A stretch of DNA of 64,000 nucleotides. It comes from a bacterium. GTDB taxonomy: Bacteria; UBA10199; 2-02-FULL-44-16; JAAZCA01. The notes under the pieces are model-generated. The model was not told the origin of the DNA and searched no databases. It saw only the letters and a list, made by a program, of their open reading frames with translations. Location: NCBI GenBank assembly GCA_021810905.1, contig JAJZQH010000006.1:1-64000 (forward strand), read 5' to 3'. Below, piece by piece: positions 17,458 to 29,357 of this stretch (positions are counted from its first letter, which is position 1; each line of letters begins with the position of its first letter). Made by a program: the position numbers and the translations under genes.

Positions 17458-17890
17458 ACGGTGCCAGGCACGGATATGCTTGACGCCTCGACATGAATGA
17501 AGCTAAGAGTCCGGCGTTATACGTCGATATTCAAGAGCGAACGCCAATGAAACGCCTTCAATAATAAGGAGATCGCTTATGTCATCCGTGAACCTTCAGT
17601 CAGGAGTCCTCGGTTCCCCCCTCAATACAGCCGGGCTTGAAGAAGGCGAAGGTATCGCCGACGTAGCGAATGGCGCAGACGGCGATGCCGCATCGGCTGA
17701 GCAGGTTTCCGCGCAGGACCTCACCGACGGCAGCCCTTCATCCGTGGACCCGAGCGCGCGCAGGTTTGCTCCAGACGCCGGCTCCTATCTGGCCGCAAGT
17801 GGAAGTATAGCGGCGTCTGGCGCAGCATCCGCCGATAGCGCTGGAGATGGTGCGAACGCCTCCGGAGCAGGCAGCGGCAGAGGCGGATCG
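17458..17890. repeat. Direct repeat, copy 1: leader and 5' end of a HEAT-protein gene
   Basis: This stretch is repeated nearly base for base at 18941-19370 (offset 1483). It covers about 120 bp of leader (from ACGGTGCCAGGCA), the ribosome site AAGGAG, and the first hundred or so codons of the gene. Identity decays after the Gly/Ser-rich region around codon 105. Confidence 0.85.
17504..17530 (+). promoter_or_regulatory. Weak candidate sigma-28-like promoter of HEAT gene 1
   Basis: TAAGAGTC, 13 bases, CGATAT in the duplicated leader. The -10 box and spacing fit the family; the -35 box resembles the classical TAAAGTTT only at four of eight positions. The identical arrangement occurs at 18987-19013 before HEAT gene 2. 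Confidence 0.25.
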
Positions 17891-18979
17891 GGCAACGGCA
17901 ATAATGTGGAAGCAGAAATCCTGGACTTAATGCGAATTTTTACAACACCTTCACCTGGGAAGGGAGAAGATTGGCCTCCTCGCCGGACCGATCCCCTGGG
18001 TATACCGTGGTTGCGCACCTTGGACGGTTCTGGCAATCGCTACCTGGCCCTGAATCTCCTGAGCAGGCACAATACCCCTGAAGTCCGCGCCGCCATCGCC
18101 CAAGTCATGCTCAGTGATCCCGACCTTTCGCTCCGTGCTGCCTGCGCGGAAAAGCTGAGTGTATTCGGAACGCCGGACGTAGCACGCCCCCTCATGCGCC
18201 TTGCATTTGAAGAAAGCGACAAAAACGTGCAACTAGTCGCAGGTACTGCTGCGATGCGAGCGCTCGCAATGGCCGGCATATGTGAAGCGATGCCGCATTT
18301 TATCAAGATACTCCAAATGCGGCAGCTGCCGGACGGACCGGGTGAGCACATGCCCCTTGTAGCGATGCAAGGCATCTACGCGCTCGCAGTGCTGGAAGAC
18401 CTCAATAGAATGCTGCGCACGTCGTCCCCCATTCCTGATGAATTCAAAACAGCTCATGCCCTGCCTGCACTCCTCGATGTCATCGCTCGCCCATTTGATG
18501 ACCACTTGCTTTACGCTGCCGTGGAAACCGTGGGAATGATTGGAGAAGACAATGACGAGGTGATTGAGACGCTTACCTCACTGATTGAGAGCGAATGCCA
18601 AGCCAGGCGTATCGCCGCAGTACGTGCCCTTGCGCAAATCGGCGGGATGAAAGCCGAGAGACTCCTGATCGAGGCCATGCAAGACACAAACGAAACCCTG
18701 CGCGCCGAGGCGGTGACCGGTATAGGTAAGAACGGCGCGACTTCGGCGCTGCAGGATTTGAGAAACCTGCTCGACGATCCTTCCGCGGATGTCCGCGTCG
18801 CAGTGGTCGTTGCCATCGGTAAACTCGGCTCCGAGGAATACCTGGAAATTCTCTTAAGGGCCGCGCAAAGCGATTATTCGGAAGACGTCCGTTCAGCAGC
18901 GAGAGAGGCGCTGGAGGAACTCGTGAGGCGAACGAAGCATACGGTGCCAGGCATGGACATGCTTGACGCCTCGACATGA
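17579..18979 (+). CDS. HEAT-repeat protein 1 (tandem duplicate)
   Basis: 466 aa. Residues 1-108 are low-complexity (Ser, Ala, Gly, Asp rich) and nearly identical to the neighbour's N-terminus. Residues 140-455 are HEAT-like helical repeats, for example TPEVRAAIAQVMLSDPDLSLR and VRVAVVVAIGKLGSEEYLEI, forming a protein-binding solenoid. AAGGAGATCGCTT precedes the ATG. There is no signal peptide. The last 12 residues (TVPGMDMLDAST) are encoded by the duplicated leader of the downstream copy, so the original C-terminus has been replaced. The conserved disordered N-terminus could be a secretion signal, given the adjacent sctV gene (inference). Confidence 0.85.
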   Translation: MSSVNLQSGVLGSPLNTAGLEEGEGIADVANGADGDAASAEQVSAQDLTDGSPSSVDPSARRFAPDAGSYLAASGSIAASGAASADSAGDGANASGAGSGRGGSGNGNNVEAEILDLMRIFTTPSPGKGEDWPPRRTDPLGIPWLRTLDGSGNRYLALNLLSRHNTPEVRAAIAQVMLSDPDLSLRAACAEKLSVFGTPDVARPLMRLAFEESDKNVQLVAGTAAMRALAMAGICEAMPHFIKILQMRQLPDGPGEHMPLVAMQGIYALAVLEDLNRMLRTSSPIPDEFKTAHALPALLDVIARPFDDHLLYAAVETVGMIGEDNDEVIETLTSLIESECQARRIAAVRALAQIGGMKAERLLIEAMQDTNETLRAEAVTGIGKNGATSALQDLRNLLDDPSADVRVAVVVAIGKLGSEEYLEILLRAAQSDYSEDVRSAAREALEELVRRTKHTVPGMDMLDAST

Positions 18980-19370
18980 ATGAAGCTAAGAGTCCAGCGT
19001 TATACGTCGATATTCAAGAGCGAAAGCCAATGAAACGCCTTCAATAATAAGGAGATCGCTTATGTCATCCGTGAACCCCACAACAGGAATCGTCGGTCTC
19101 CCCCTCAATACAGCCGGGCTTGAAGAAGGCAAAGGTATGGTTGACGAAGCGAATGGCGCGGACGGCGATGCCGCATCGGCTGAGCAGGTTTCCGCGCAGG
19201 ACCTCACCGGCGGCAGCCCTTCAGCTGTGGATCCGAGCGCGCGCAGGTTTGCTCCAGACTCCGGCTCCTATCTGGCCGCAAATGGAAGCGCGCCAGCATC
19301 CGGCGCAGCCACGGTCGACGGCGCTGGAGATGGCGCGAATGCATCCGGCGCAAGAGGTGGCAGAGGAGCG
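18941..19370. repeat. Direct repeat, copy 2: leader and 5' end of HEAT gene 2
   Basis: Second copy of the segment at 17458-17890. Its first 39 bases double as the 3' end of HEAT gene 1. It carries the leader, ribosome site and N-terminal codons of HEAT gene 2. Confidence 0.85.
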
Positions 19371-20744
19371 GACCTCAGATGGACATTCAGGGAGAGTCAG
19401 AATGCGTACTTGGCGCTGCGTTCTCTTTATACCGATGGCATGACCATAAAGGGAGAAAATCCACTCGCCTGGCTCGAACAAAAGTTCGGAGAAGACGGCG
19501 CTCGAGAATTGTTCATTCGATGGTCACGGGAGGACGGCAAGGGAGCACGATTTCTTGACCACCATGAGTGCATGATCGTCCGCGCCGGGGCCACAGCGCT
19601 CCTCATCTCTATCGGCACGCCGGACGTCATCCCCGCGCTCGTCGAACGATCTGATCCGGCACATGAACCCATGGATTTCATCCGCGTGAAGGCTGCACTC
19701 GCCCTTGGACAGATGGGGGCAGACGAGGCAATCCCCGCGCTCATGGAAAACATTGCATTCTTCGTCACGCGCGATTTGACGTTCACCGGATCTATGCTCT
19801 GGCCTGCGCTGAGCATGCTCTGCAGGTTCAACACTCCGGACGTTCGTGAGTTTGTCTTGGCGAAGGTCGTCAATGCCGCTGATCCTAAAATACGATCGGC
19901 GGGCGTGGAGGCGCTGGGCTCCTTCGGCACGCCGGACGTCATCCCTCACCTCCTGTACCTGGCAGCTTCAGAGGGCGATAAGGACGCCATGAAACAGCTT
20001 GTGAGGATCGGCGCGTGGGAAGTGGTTCCTCTTCTGATCCAGTCGCTCTCCAGAGGGGAATTCCTCGCGAGCGTCGTGCCCATGCTCACGGAATTCGCGG
20101 AGCGCGAGGCGTTGTACCAGCGGGCGCACGAATCCTTTCTGCATCTCTCACATATTTATCCTGTTCCCTCCATCCCCGAAGGATGCCGTACGGCCCAGGC
20201 CGTGCCGGCGCTCCTGGGTGCTCTCGCTGAGAGCCGTGAAGCGAACGACGCAAATACTCCCGTGCTGATCGCCATTGCCAGGGCCCTCGGCGCAATCGAG
20301 GCGGACAACGACGAGACCATCGCCGCATTCTCCGGATTGATGCAGCACCAAAATCAGGACGTTCGCGTCGCTGCCGTAGAGGCCCTGGCGCGCATCGATC
20401 GCGTAGAGGCACAGAGACTCATCCTCGCGGCCCTGAAAGACTCCAGCGCTAAAGTTCGCGCGGCGGCGGTAAAAATCGGCGGAATGAACTGGTGGGAATG
20501 GATGCTGCCGAGGCTCAAGGAGATGGCAGGCGACCCTGAAGTCCAAGTTCGCGCGGCCGTCGCCGCTGCGGTGGGAAAGATGGGCGTTCTTCACGATGAG
20601 GAAGTCCTCTTCCGGTTGGCCACCGAAGACCCTTCAAGCGAGGTCAGGGATGCCGCGAGAGAGGCCTTCAGGAATCTCCATGACGAGGAAGTGACTCGCC
20701 TTGCGAAGGCACTGAGCAATCCTGAAATGAACTTCGATGAGTGA
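19062..20744 (+). CDS. HEAT-repeat protein 2 (tandem duplicate)
   Basis: 560 aa. The N-terminal 105 residues match HEAT protein 1 with scattered changes. The body (130-545) is a longer HEAT solenoid with recurrent PDVIPALVERS, MGADEAIPALMENI, FGTPDVIPHLLYLAA and RAAVAAAVGKMG units. HEAT 2 has extra repeats and a different C-terminus (ending NPEMNFDE), so the bodies diverged while the N-termini stayed alike. It is convergent with sctV, 50 bp apart. Conservation restricted to the non-repeat N-terminus suggests that region is under separate selection, for example as an export or chaperone-binding signal. Confidence 0.85.
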   Translation: MSSVNPTTGIVGLPLNTAGLEEGKGMVDEANGADGDAASAEQVSAQDLTGGSPSAVDPSARRFAPDSGSYLAANGSAPASGAATVDGAGDGANASGARGGRGADLRWTFRESQNAYLALRSLYTDGMTIKGENPLAWLEQKFGEDGARELFIRWSREDGKGARFLDHHECMIVRAGATALLISIGTPDVIPALVERSDPAHEPMDFIRVKAALALGQMGADEAIPALMENIAFFVTRDLTFTGSMLWPALSMLCRFNTPDVREFVLAKVVNAADPKIRSAGVEALGSFGTPDVIPHLLYLAASEGDKDAMKQLVRIGAWEVVPLLIQSLSRGEFLASVVPMLTEFAEREALYQRAHESFLHLSHIYPVPSIPEGCRTAQAVPALLGALAESREANDANTPVLIAIARALGAIEADNDETIAAFSGLMQHQNQDVRVAAVEALARIDRVEAQRLILAALKDSSAKVRAAAVKIGGMNWWEWMLPRLKEMAGDPEVQVRAAVAAAVGKMGVLHDEEVLFRLATEDPSSEVRDAAREAFRNLHDEEVTRLAKALSNPEMNFDE

Positions 20745-20794
20745 TGAGTTTTAATCCGGAACTTCGGCCCTCACACGCCGAGATATCCTGACTC

Positions 20795-22960
20795 TTACGC
20801 GAATGCGGCCTGGAGCACTTCCTGGGGCAGGCCCACGCGGGCTATCGGCTGGATGCGCAGGTTCTCGGAGAGCTCCTGATAGGAGAGCACCGAAAGCTGC
20901 GGGAACTCCAATTCCACGATCTTGCGGAAGTAACGGCGGATCTCGGCGGTGGTGAGGATCACCGGCGGCCTTGCTCCGGGCGGGAAAGGATGCGAGGCTA
21001 TTTCCTTGCCGACCGCCTCGATGATCTCCTGCGTAATCTCCGGCTCGAGCGCGAGGTAGTTGCCCTTCTCCGTACGGCGGATCGCGTTCTTCACGAGGTC
21101 TTCAATTTCCGGATCGAGCAGATACACGGCGAGGGTATTCGCTGCGCCCGCGTACTTGTGCGTGATATAGCGCCTGAGCCCTGCTCGCACGTGCTCCGTG
21201 AGCGTGAGCGTATCTCGCTCGATCTCGCCCCACTGCGCGAGCGTCGCGAAGATAGTCTTGAGATCGCGGATCGCCACGTCCTCCTGCACGAGCCGCTGAA
21301 AGATCTCCGAGAGCTGCATGAGCGTTATGACCTTGGGGATGAGCTCCTTCACCAGCGCAGGGTGGCTCTTCTCCAGCTCGGTGAGCATGGTCTGCACTTC
21401 CTGCAGCCCCAGGAATTCATGCGAATGCCGGCGGAGCACGTACGAAAGATGCAGGATCAGGTATTCGGCGATGTCCCACATGCGGAAGCCGGCCTGCTGC
21501 GCCACGTCCTTGTGCTCCTGCGAAATCCACGTGACCACGGAACCGTCGATCGGATGTATCGTCTCCGTGCCGCTTATGTTGAAGAGCTGAAGCTGCTCGA
21601 GCGGCTCGCCCACGAGGATGTGGCCGTGCATCACCTTGCCCTGAGCCACCGGCACTTCATTTATATTGATGACGTACGCCTCCGGCTCCATGTCAACGGT
21701 CTGCCCCCTCACCTGAATGCCGGGGAAATTTACGCCGAGTTCGTAATATAGACCGTGGCGCAAGAGCGGAATGAGTTCGTTTATAAAACGGCCTCCGTCC
21801 TGCGAATCGTCCACGAACGGTATGACCGCGGAGCCGACCTCGAGCGATATCGGAGAGGGCATGATGAAGGGAAGCACGTCGCCATGCTTTCGTACCGCCT
21901 TCTTCACCGCGTCCTGCTTGGGCTGATCCATTATCTGCTGGACGACCTTCTCCTTGGACTTGATGAGGTAGGCCGCGATGCCGCCAACGATGAGCCCCAT
22001 TAAAATGAAGGGGATCTTGGGCAGCCCCGGCACGATGGCCATAAGCCCCAGGATAACCGATGCGATGATCAACGCCTTCGGATACGCGGTGACCTGCGTC
22101 ACGATGTCGCGGCCGAGGTTAGAGCCCTCGCTCTCGGAGGCGACGCGCGTGACTACGATACCCGCGGACACTGAGATGATGAGCGCAGGCAGCTGCTGCA
22201 CGAGCCCGTCGCCGATGGTGAGCAGCGAATACGTCTGGATCGCGGTCTTGAATTCCATGCCCCTTATAGCCACGCCGATTATAAACCCGCCGATGATGTT
22301 GATGAGCGTGATGACCATGCCGGCGATCGCGTCGCCCTTCACGAACTTCATCGCGCCGTCCATGGCGCCGTACAGCTGGCTCTCGCGGTGCAGGGTGGAA
22401 CGCCGCTGTATCGCCTGCTCCATGTTGATGATGCCGGCGCGCAGGTCGGCGTCGATAGACATCTGCTTGCCGGGCATGGCATCCAGGGTAAAGCGGGCGC
22501 CGACTTCGGAGACGCGCTCGGCGCCCTTGGCGATGACGATGAAGTTCACGAGGGTGATGATCACGAAGAGCACGCCGCCCACTACATAATTGCCCTGCAC
22601 CACGAAGGTGCCGAACGCGCGCACAACTTCTCCCGCATCGCCCTGCCCCAATATCAGCCTCGTCGTGGAGATGTTGAGCGAGAGCCGGTAGAGCGTGGCC
22701 ATCAGCAGTATCGTGGGAAAGCTGGCGATCTTGAGCGCGTCGCTGATGTAGAGGGCGACCAGTATTATGATGATCGCCATGGTGAGCTGGATCGTGAGAA
22801 GGATGTCCAGGAGCCATGTGGGAAGCGGGATCACGATCATCGCCACAACCGCGATGACGAGCACGGCGAGCATGATGTCGCTGTACTTGGTGATGATCTC
22901 GTTCAGATTGCCCAGCGAAGGCCCTTCTGCAGGGGCCGCTGCTGGCGGTTTGCTGGCCAT
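20795..22960 (-). CDS. sctV: Type III secretion export-gate protein SctV
   Basis: 721 aa, FHIPEP family. Residues 25-340 form the multi-span membrane domain with the conserved cytoplasmic loop (GARFTLDAMPGKQMSIDADLRAG) and QLYGAMDGAMKFVKGDAIAG; this QLYGAMDGAMKFVKGD form is the type seen in SctV of injectisomes rather than FlhA of flagella. Residues 360-721 are the cytosolic nonameric-ring domain that receives substrates. No other secretion-apparatus gene is in the window, so the remaining components must be elsewhere. It lies next to the HEAT duplicates and the orphan genes with shared promoters. Confidence 0.9.
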   Translation of the reverse strand: MASKPPAAAPAEGPSLGNLNEIITKYSDIMLAVLVIAVVAMIVIPLPTWLLDILLTIQLTMAIIIILVALYISDALKIASFPTILLMATLYRLSLNISTTRLILGQGDAGEVVRAFGTFVVQGNYVVGGVLFVIITLVNFIVIAKGAERVSEVGARFTLDAMPGKQMSIDADLRAGIINMEQAIQRRSTLHRESQLYGAMDGAMKFVKGDAIAGMVITLINIIGGFIIGVAIRGMEFKTAIQTYSLLTIGDGLVQQLPALIISVSAGIVVTRVASESEGSNLGRDIVTQVTAYPKALIIASVILGLMAIVPGLPKIPFILMGLIVGGIAAYLIKSKEKVVQQIMDQPKQDAVKKAVRKHGDVLPFIMPSPISLEVGSAVIPFVDDSQDGGRFINELIPLLRHGLYYELGVNFPGIQVRGQTVDMEPEAYVININEVPVAQGKVMHGHILVGEPLEQLQLFNISGTETIHPIDGSVVTWISQEHKDVAQQAGFRMWDIAEYLILHLSYVLRRHSHEFLGLQEVQTMLTELEKSHPALVKELIPKVITLMQLSEIFQRLVQEDVAIRDLKTIFATLAQWGEIERDTLTLTEHVRAGLRRYITHKYAGAANTLAVYLLDPEIEDLVKNAIRRTEKGNYLALEPEITQEIIEAVGKEIASHPFPPGARPPVILTTAEIRRYFRKIVELEFPQLSVLSYQELSENLRIQPIARVGLPQEVLQAAFA

Positions 22961-22999
22961 ATCGGATTCTACCCCCGTCTCCTCACGATAGCAGACGGG

Positions 23000-23028
23000 A
23001 TTCTACCATACGAGCGTAGACGCGCCAA
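23000..23028 (-). promoter_or_regulatory. Sigma-70-like promoter of sctV
   Basis: On the minus strand TTGGCG, 17 bases, TAGAAT, ending 40 bp before the sctV start codon. Four of six -35 and five of six -10 positions match the sigma-70 consensus. There is no copy of the GCAACTTT-N13-CGATAA motif here, so sctV appears to be separately controlled. Confidence 0.4.
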
Positions 23029-23052
23029 ATGGGAAATCTGCAAAGGCAAAGA

Positions 23053-25728
<2,676 letters not shown>

Positions 25729-25804
25729 TTTAGCGGTTTTTCCTCATTTAAGGTTGCGGGAGCATAGGGAGCCGGCATGACAAAAACAAGGGCAATTTAT
25801 AGAT

Positions 25805-25830
25805 AAAAAAACGGCCGCATGACGCGGCCG
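25805..25830 (-). terminator. Rho-independent terminator after the M23 peptidase gene
   Basis: On the minus strand a perfect 7-bp stem CGGCCGC/GCGGCCG with a 5-base loop is followed by seven T residues. It lies 25 bp past the M23 stop codon and separates that gene from secA. Confidence 0.85.
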
Positions 25831-25854
25831 GTGTGCAAGATCGAACCGTAGCCA

Positions 25855-26811
25855 TTACATCTTGTTCGATAGATAGAGCATGGGGTCAACAGCCACGCCA
25901 TCCACGTGAACTTCGAAATGAAGGTGGGGGCCCGAAGAACGGCCCGTGCTGCCCATAGCCGCGATAAGCAAACCCCGATTTACATGCTGCCCCTCTTGAA
26001 CATAGACGGCGGAGCAATGCCCGTAGAGCGTGGAGATGCCGAAGCCGTGATCTATGATCATGGCCTTGCCGTAGCCTGACTTATAGCCGGTGAAAGTCAC
26101 AACGCCGTCGCCTGGCGCCGATATCGGGGTGCCAACCGGGCCAGCTATGTCGATACCTTCGTGGATATGGCGGCCGCCCCAGCTGCGCCTGTCACCGAAC
26201 TCGGACGTCACCCAACCGTGGGTAGGCCATGCCGATGGCAATGAAGCCCAGAAATAAAGTTTGTCCTGTTGTTTTGAGAATACGGTATGAAGCTTCTCCT
26301 CAATCTGGTCGTTTCTATCATTTAGTTTGCGGATGGAGAGATCGAGCCCAGCCGAAAGCGTCTTTGAGAACGGCGACTTCCACATGCCTTCACCGAGCCT
26401 GAGAGGAGAAGATGAAGGTAACACAGGCATGGGATCGGTTTCTTCAACCGGGCCCTGGCCCACCCGCTCGCCCCTGCCAAGCCCCGCGGACGCCTCTATT
26501 TTTGCGGCAAATCGTTCGGTACGCGAGATCGCCTCATCCAGGTTCTGGAGGCGCGCGAGCATTGAAGAGCGCTCCCGCATGAATTCGGCAGCCTGCACGC
26601 GGGTGGCCTCGGTGCCGAGGTACGCGCTCCGATAACAGAGCATGCCTGCGAAGGAAGCACAGGAGAACAGGACTGCGGCAAATAGCACCCCAGCCACTAT
26701 CTTCATGCCTCGTGCGGAAATCTCCATTCGTCGTATCCGGGATTTACTCCGGGGCACGACTAATATGCTGAAGCGTTCCGCCGGCCGCTTTTTGATGTCG
26801 GTGTTACGCAA
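25855..26811 (-). CDS. M23-family (LytM) peptidoglycan endopeptidase, membrane-anchored
   Basis: 318 aa. A cytoplasmic basic segment (RFSILVVPRSKSRIRR) precedes one membrane span (about 34-58), then a coiled-coil stretch (65-120) and the C-terminal peptidase domain (200-318). Zinc ligands are visible in HIHEGID and in HLHFEVHVDG. The family cleaves or regulates cleavage of peptide cross-links in the cell wall. The first codon is TTG at 26811; this start keeps the conserved cytoplasmic segment, whereas the first ATG would begin after it. A strong terminator follows. Confidence 0.88.
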   Translation of the reverse strand: MRNTDIKKRPAERFSILVVPRSKSRIRRMEISARGMKIVAGVLFAAVLFSCASFAGMLCYRSAYLGTEATRVQAAEFMRERSSMLARLQNLDEAISRTERFAAKIEASAGLGRGERVGQGPVEETDPMPVLPSSSPLRLGEGMWKSPFSKTLSAGLDLSIRKLNDRNDQIEEKLHTVFSKQQDKLYFWASLPSAWPTHGWVTSEFGDRRSWGGRHIHEGIDIAGPVGTPISAPGDGVVTFTGYKSGYGKAMIIDHGFGISTLYGHCSAVYVQEGQHVNRGLLIAAMGSTGRSSGPHLHFEVHVDGVAVDPMLYLSNKM

Positions 26812-27007
26812 TGTCTGTCATCCGATTCTGATTGTGTTCTGAACTACTGAACTCTGAACTGCCTTTATTGAATTGCTGGAAAGAGCGATTGACCTAACTG
26901 AGAATTGACTAACAAACGATGACCGGAGTGTCAACAAAAGACGCCAATTGCAACCTATTGTTTTTAAACGTTAAAGCATTTTTTTACAGCCGGCACTGTC
27001 GAAAATG

Positions 27008-27029
27008 CCGCGTCGTGTCAGGGACGCGG
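27008..27029 (-). terminator. Probable terminator after the PP2C gene
   Basis: A 7-bp stem (CCGCGTC/GACGCGG, 8-base loop) directly follows the PP2C stop on the minus strand and is followed by CATTTT. The T-run is short, so efficiency is uncertain. Confidence 0.45.
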
Positions 27030-27030
27030 A

Positions 27031-27843
27031 TCATAATTCGATGGTAGATTCATCTGCGTTCGACTTCACGACGTTCTCGGCGTCAAGTTCTTCCACCATA
27101 GCCAAGACCACCGTGATATTGTCGTCGCCACCCCTCTCGTTAGCGATATCTATCAGTCTGCGCACGGCCGGTTCCAGATCGTTCGTTACAACAACATCGC
27201 GAATTTCATTGTCTTCGAGCAGGTTTGAAAGGCCGTCGGAGCAGAGCAGGAACTTGTCGCCTTCCCGCACGACGCGGATGTCGATATCGGCATCGACTTC
27301 CTCCTGAAAGCCCACTGAGCGGGTAATAATGTTCTTGAGCCGATGGCCGCGCGCCTCTTCCTCCGTGAGTATGCCGGCGCGGATCTGCTCGCCCACCAGT
27401 GAATGATCCTTCGTGATCTGAGAGATCTCTTCGCTGCGGATGCGGTATGCGCGGGAGTCCCCAACGTTGGCAATATAGACTTTGTTGTTTCTGAAGAGAA
27501 TCGCCACGGCGGTCGTGCCCATGCCGCGGAGCGCCGGTTCGTCGTGGGACTTGTCGAAGATTCGGCGGCTGGAGAGACGGATGGCGTATCGGAGGTATGA
27601 CTGAAATTCGCCCTTTTTGATCGTTTCGCCTTCCTGCAGCGTCATCTCGGGATCGGTATCGAGGCTGCGAATCACCTCTTCTATAGTTGCGGTCGCCAGC
27701 CGGCTCGCAAAATCGCCGCCCTGATGGCCGCCCATGCCGTCCGCGACGGCATACAACCCGAGGGGATCGCTCACGAGCAAGCTGTCCTCGTTCTTTTCCC
27801 TGCGCCTGCCCACATCGGAATGGCCGAAAGATCTGATCCGCAT
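27031..27843 (-). CDS. PP2C-family Ser/Thr protein phosphatase
   Basis: 270 aa, the size of bacterial Stp-type phosphatases with no extra domain. Metal-binding motifs are present in order: RREKNEDS near residue 15, VADGMGGHQGG near 33, NVGDSRAYRI near 127, CSDGLSNLL near 197 and GGDDNITVVL near 240. It removes phosphate from Ser/Thr residues and would oppose kinases that write the marks read by the FHA proteins at 10016-15753. The ATG at 27843 has GAGG six bases upstream and is preferred over the ATG at 27849. Cytoplasmic. Confidence 0.93.
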   Translation of the reverse strand: MRIRSFGHSDVGRRREKNEDSLLVSDPLGLYAVADGMGGHQGGDFASRLATATIEEVIRSLDTDPEMTLQEGETIKKGEFQSYLRYAIRLSSRRIFDKSHDEPALRGMGTTAVAILFRNNKVYIANVGDSRAYRIRSEEISQITKDHSLVGEQIRAGILTEEEARGHRLKNIITRSVGFQEEVDADIDIRVVREGDKFLLCSDGLSNLLEDNEIRDVVVTNDLEPAVRRLIDIANERGGDDNITVVLAMVEELDAENVVKSNADESTIEL

Positions 27844-28014
27844 CCGCATCCTCGTATGTCATTCTCAATACAGAGAAGCCTGCCCGCCGGCATGGATCAC
27901 TGGAACTACATGGGATACCTCGGCTTCGACTCAGTATTAAGTTCCAGTCTAACTCAAGAATTTCATTATAATTCCTTTTCTCACCTTGAAAAGCGAAAAT
28001 TGCAGGGCCCTGCC

Positions 28015-29352
28015 TCAACCGCCGAGCATCAACTCGGAAACGAGGATAGCCGGCGCCCCGAATGACCCGAGAAGCCTCAGTTCGCTCCCGATGGCAGCGA
28101 CCCGGTTGAAGAGCTCGTGCACATTGCCCGCTACGGTCACCCCCCTTATCGGATCGCCCACCGCGCCGTTTTCCACGATAAACCCTTCGGCGCCAAGCGA
28201 AAAAGCGCCGCTTATCGCATTAGCGGTATGCGCCCCCAGCAGATCCGTCACTAAAAAGCCGTTGCCCATCTGGCGGACGAGAGATTCCGCATTCGAAGGA
28301 CCCGGCTTGAGAAAACAGTTTCCAACGCCGACGCAAGGCATTCTACCCAATCCGTCGCGCACGCTGTTTCCAGTAGAAGGCGCCTTGTCGTGCGCGGCGC
28401 GTGCGCCGTCGTAGAGCCATGACTCAACGACTCCGTCGCGCACCATGAGCGTACGGCGTTTGGGGACCCCTTCGGCGTCGAATGCAAAAGAACCAAGGCC
28501 GTCAGGGAGTAGGCCGTCGTCCACTACGGTGATCATAGGATTGAAACAACGCTCTCCGAGGCGTCCCTTGAGTAAGGATTTCCCTCTCTGGACGTTATCG
28601 GCAAAGAACGAAGGGGCAAGGAGTTTAACCATCGCCACGGCCGCGCGTGAATCGAACAGAACCGGCATCAGACCGCCCTCGATGCTGCGTGCGCCCAGTT
28701 TTGCCAAAGCGCGCCTGGCAGCGCGCTGCGCGGTGACTGCAGGATCGAGACGATTAAAGGATACGGAAAAATCGAACTCATAAGCGCTCTCCGCGCCCGC
28801 TCCCCCGTCCGCGATGACTTTGAGATCGCACGAGCAGATGCCGCGACCGGCGCGCGCGGAGATTCCCTGAGAGTTGACGACCGAGTAATCCGAAATGCGC
28901 TCCTCGTATCTGGGGCGCTGAACGCGCGTCACCCTGCTGTCCAGCGCGAGCGCCTCGCTCTCCAGAGCCAGCACCAGTGCGACCTTATCTTTGTCGGAAA
29001 TATCGGGCAGCGGCTTTTGCACCTGCTCATCGAGAGTCCCAAACGGCTCCTGAGGCGAAGGGAGGATCGCATCATCGGAAGGCGAGACCTTCTTCACGGA
29101 CGCAAGAGCGCCCTGCACCGCCTGGTGCACGGATTTTGCGTTTATCTCGGTGGTGGCGGAACATCCCTGGCGGCCGTCCTTTATGGCACGGATGGCGATG
29201 CCGTGACTGTTGGTCCGCACGAACCGCTCCACCATCTGCTGTTTCGCTTCAATCGCGAGCGAACGCTCGGAGAGACTCACGACCTCGAAGGCATCGAGGT
29301 CCTGCGCCTCAAGACGATTGACGGCCTCACGGATTGCGGAATCAAGTTCCAT
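28015..29352 (-). CDS. pmbA: TldD/PmbA-family protein (TldE/PmbA)
   Basis: 445 aa, complete. Characteristic blocks: VRTNSHGIAIRAIKDGRQGCS near residue 45, VVNSQGISARAGRGICSC near 158 and GNCFLKPG plus GFLVTDLLGAHTANAISGAFSLGAEGF near 340-395. It lacks the HExxxH zinc motif of TldD, as expected for the TldE/PmbA partner. The TldD/TldE pair degrades or matures small peptides such as microcins and unfolded chains. No tldD is in the window. It lies five bases downstream of recN and is probably co-transcribed with it. Confidence 0.9.
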   Translation of the reverse strand: MELDSAIREAVNRLEAQDLDAFEVVSLSERSLAIEAKQQMVERFVRTNSHGIAIRAIKDGRQGCSATTEINAKSVHQAVQGALASVKKVSPSDDAILPSPQEPFGTLDEQVQKPLPDISDKDKVALVLALESEALALDSRVTRVQRPRYEERISDYSVVNSQGISARAGRGICSCDLKVIADGGAGAESAYEFDFSVSFNRLDPAVTAQRAARRALAKLGARSIEGGLMPVLFDSRAAVAMVKLLAPSFFADNVQRGKSLLKGRLGERCFNPMITVVDDGLLPDGLGSFAFDAEGVPKRRTLMVRDGVVESWLYDGARAAHDKAPSTGNSVRDGLGRMPCVGVGNCFLKPGPSNAESLVRQMGNGFLVTDLLGAHTANAISGAFSLGAEGFIVENGAVGDPIRGVTVAGNVHELFNRVAAIGSELRLLGSFGAPAILVSELMLGG

Positions 29353-29357
29353 GGATT

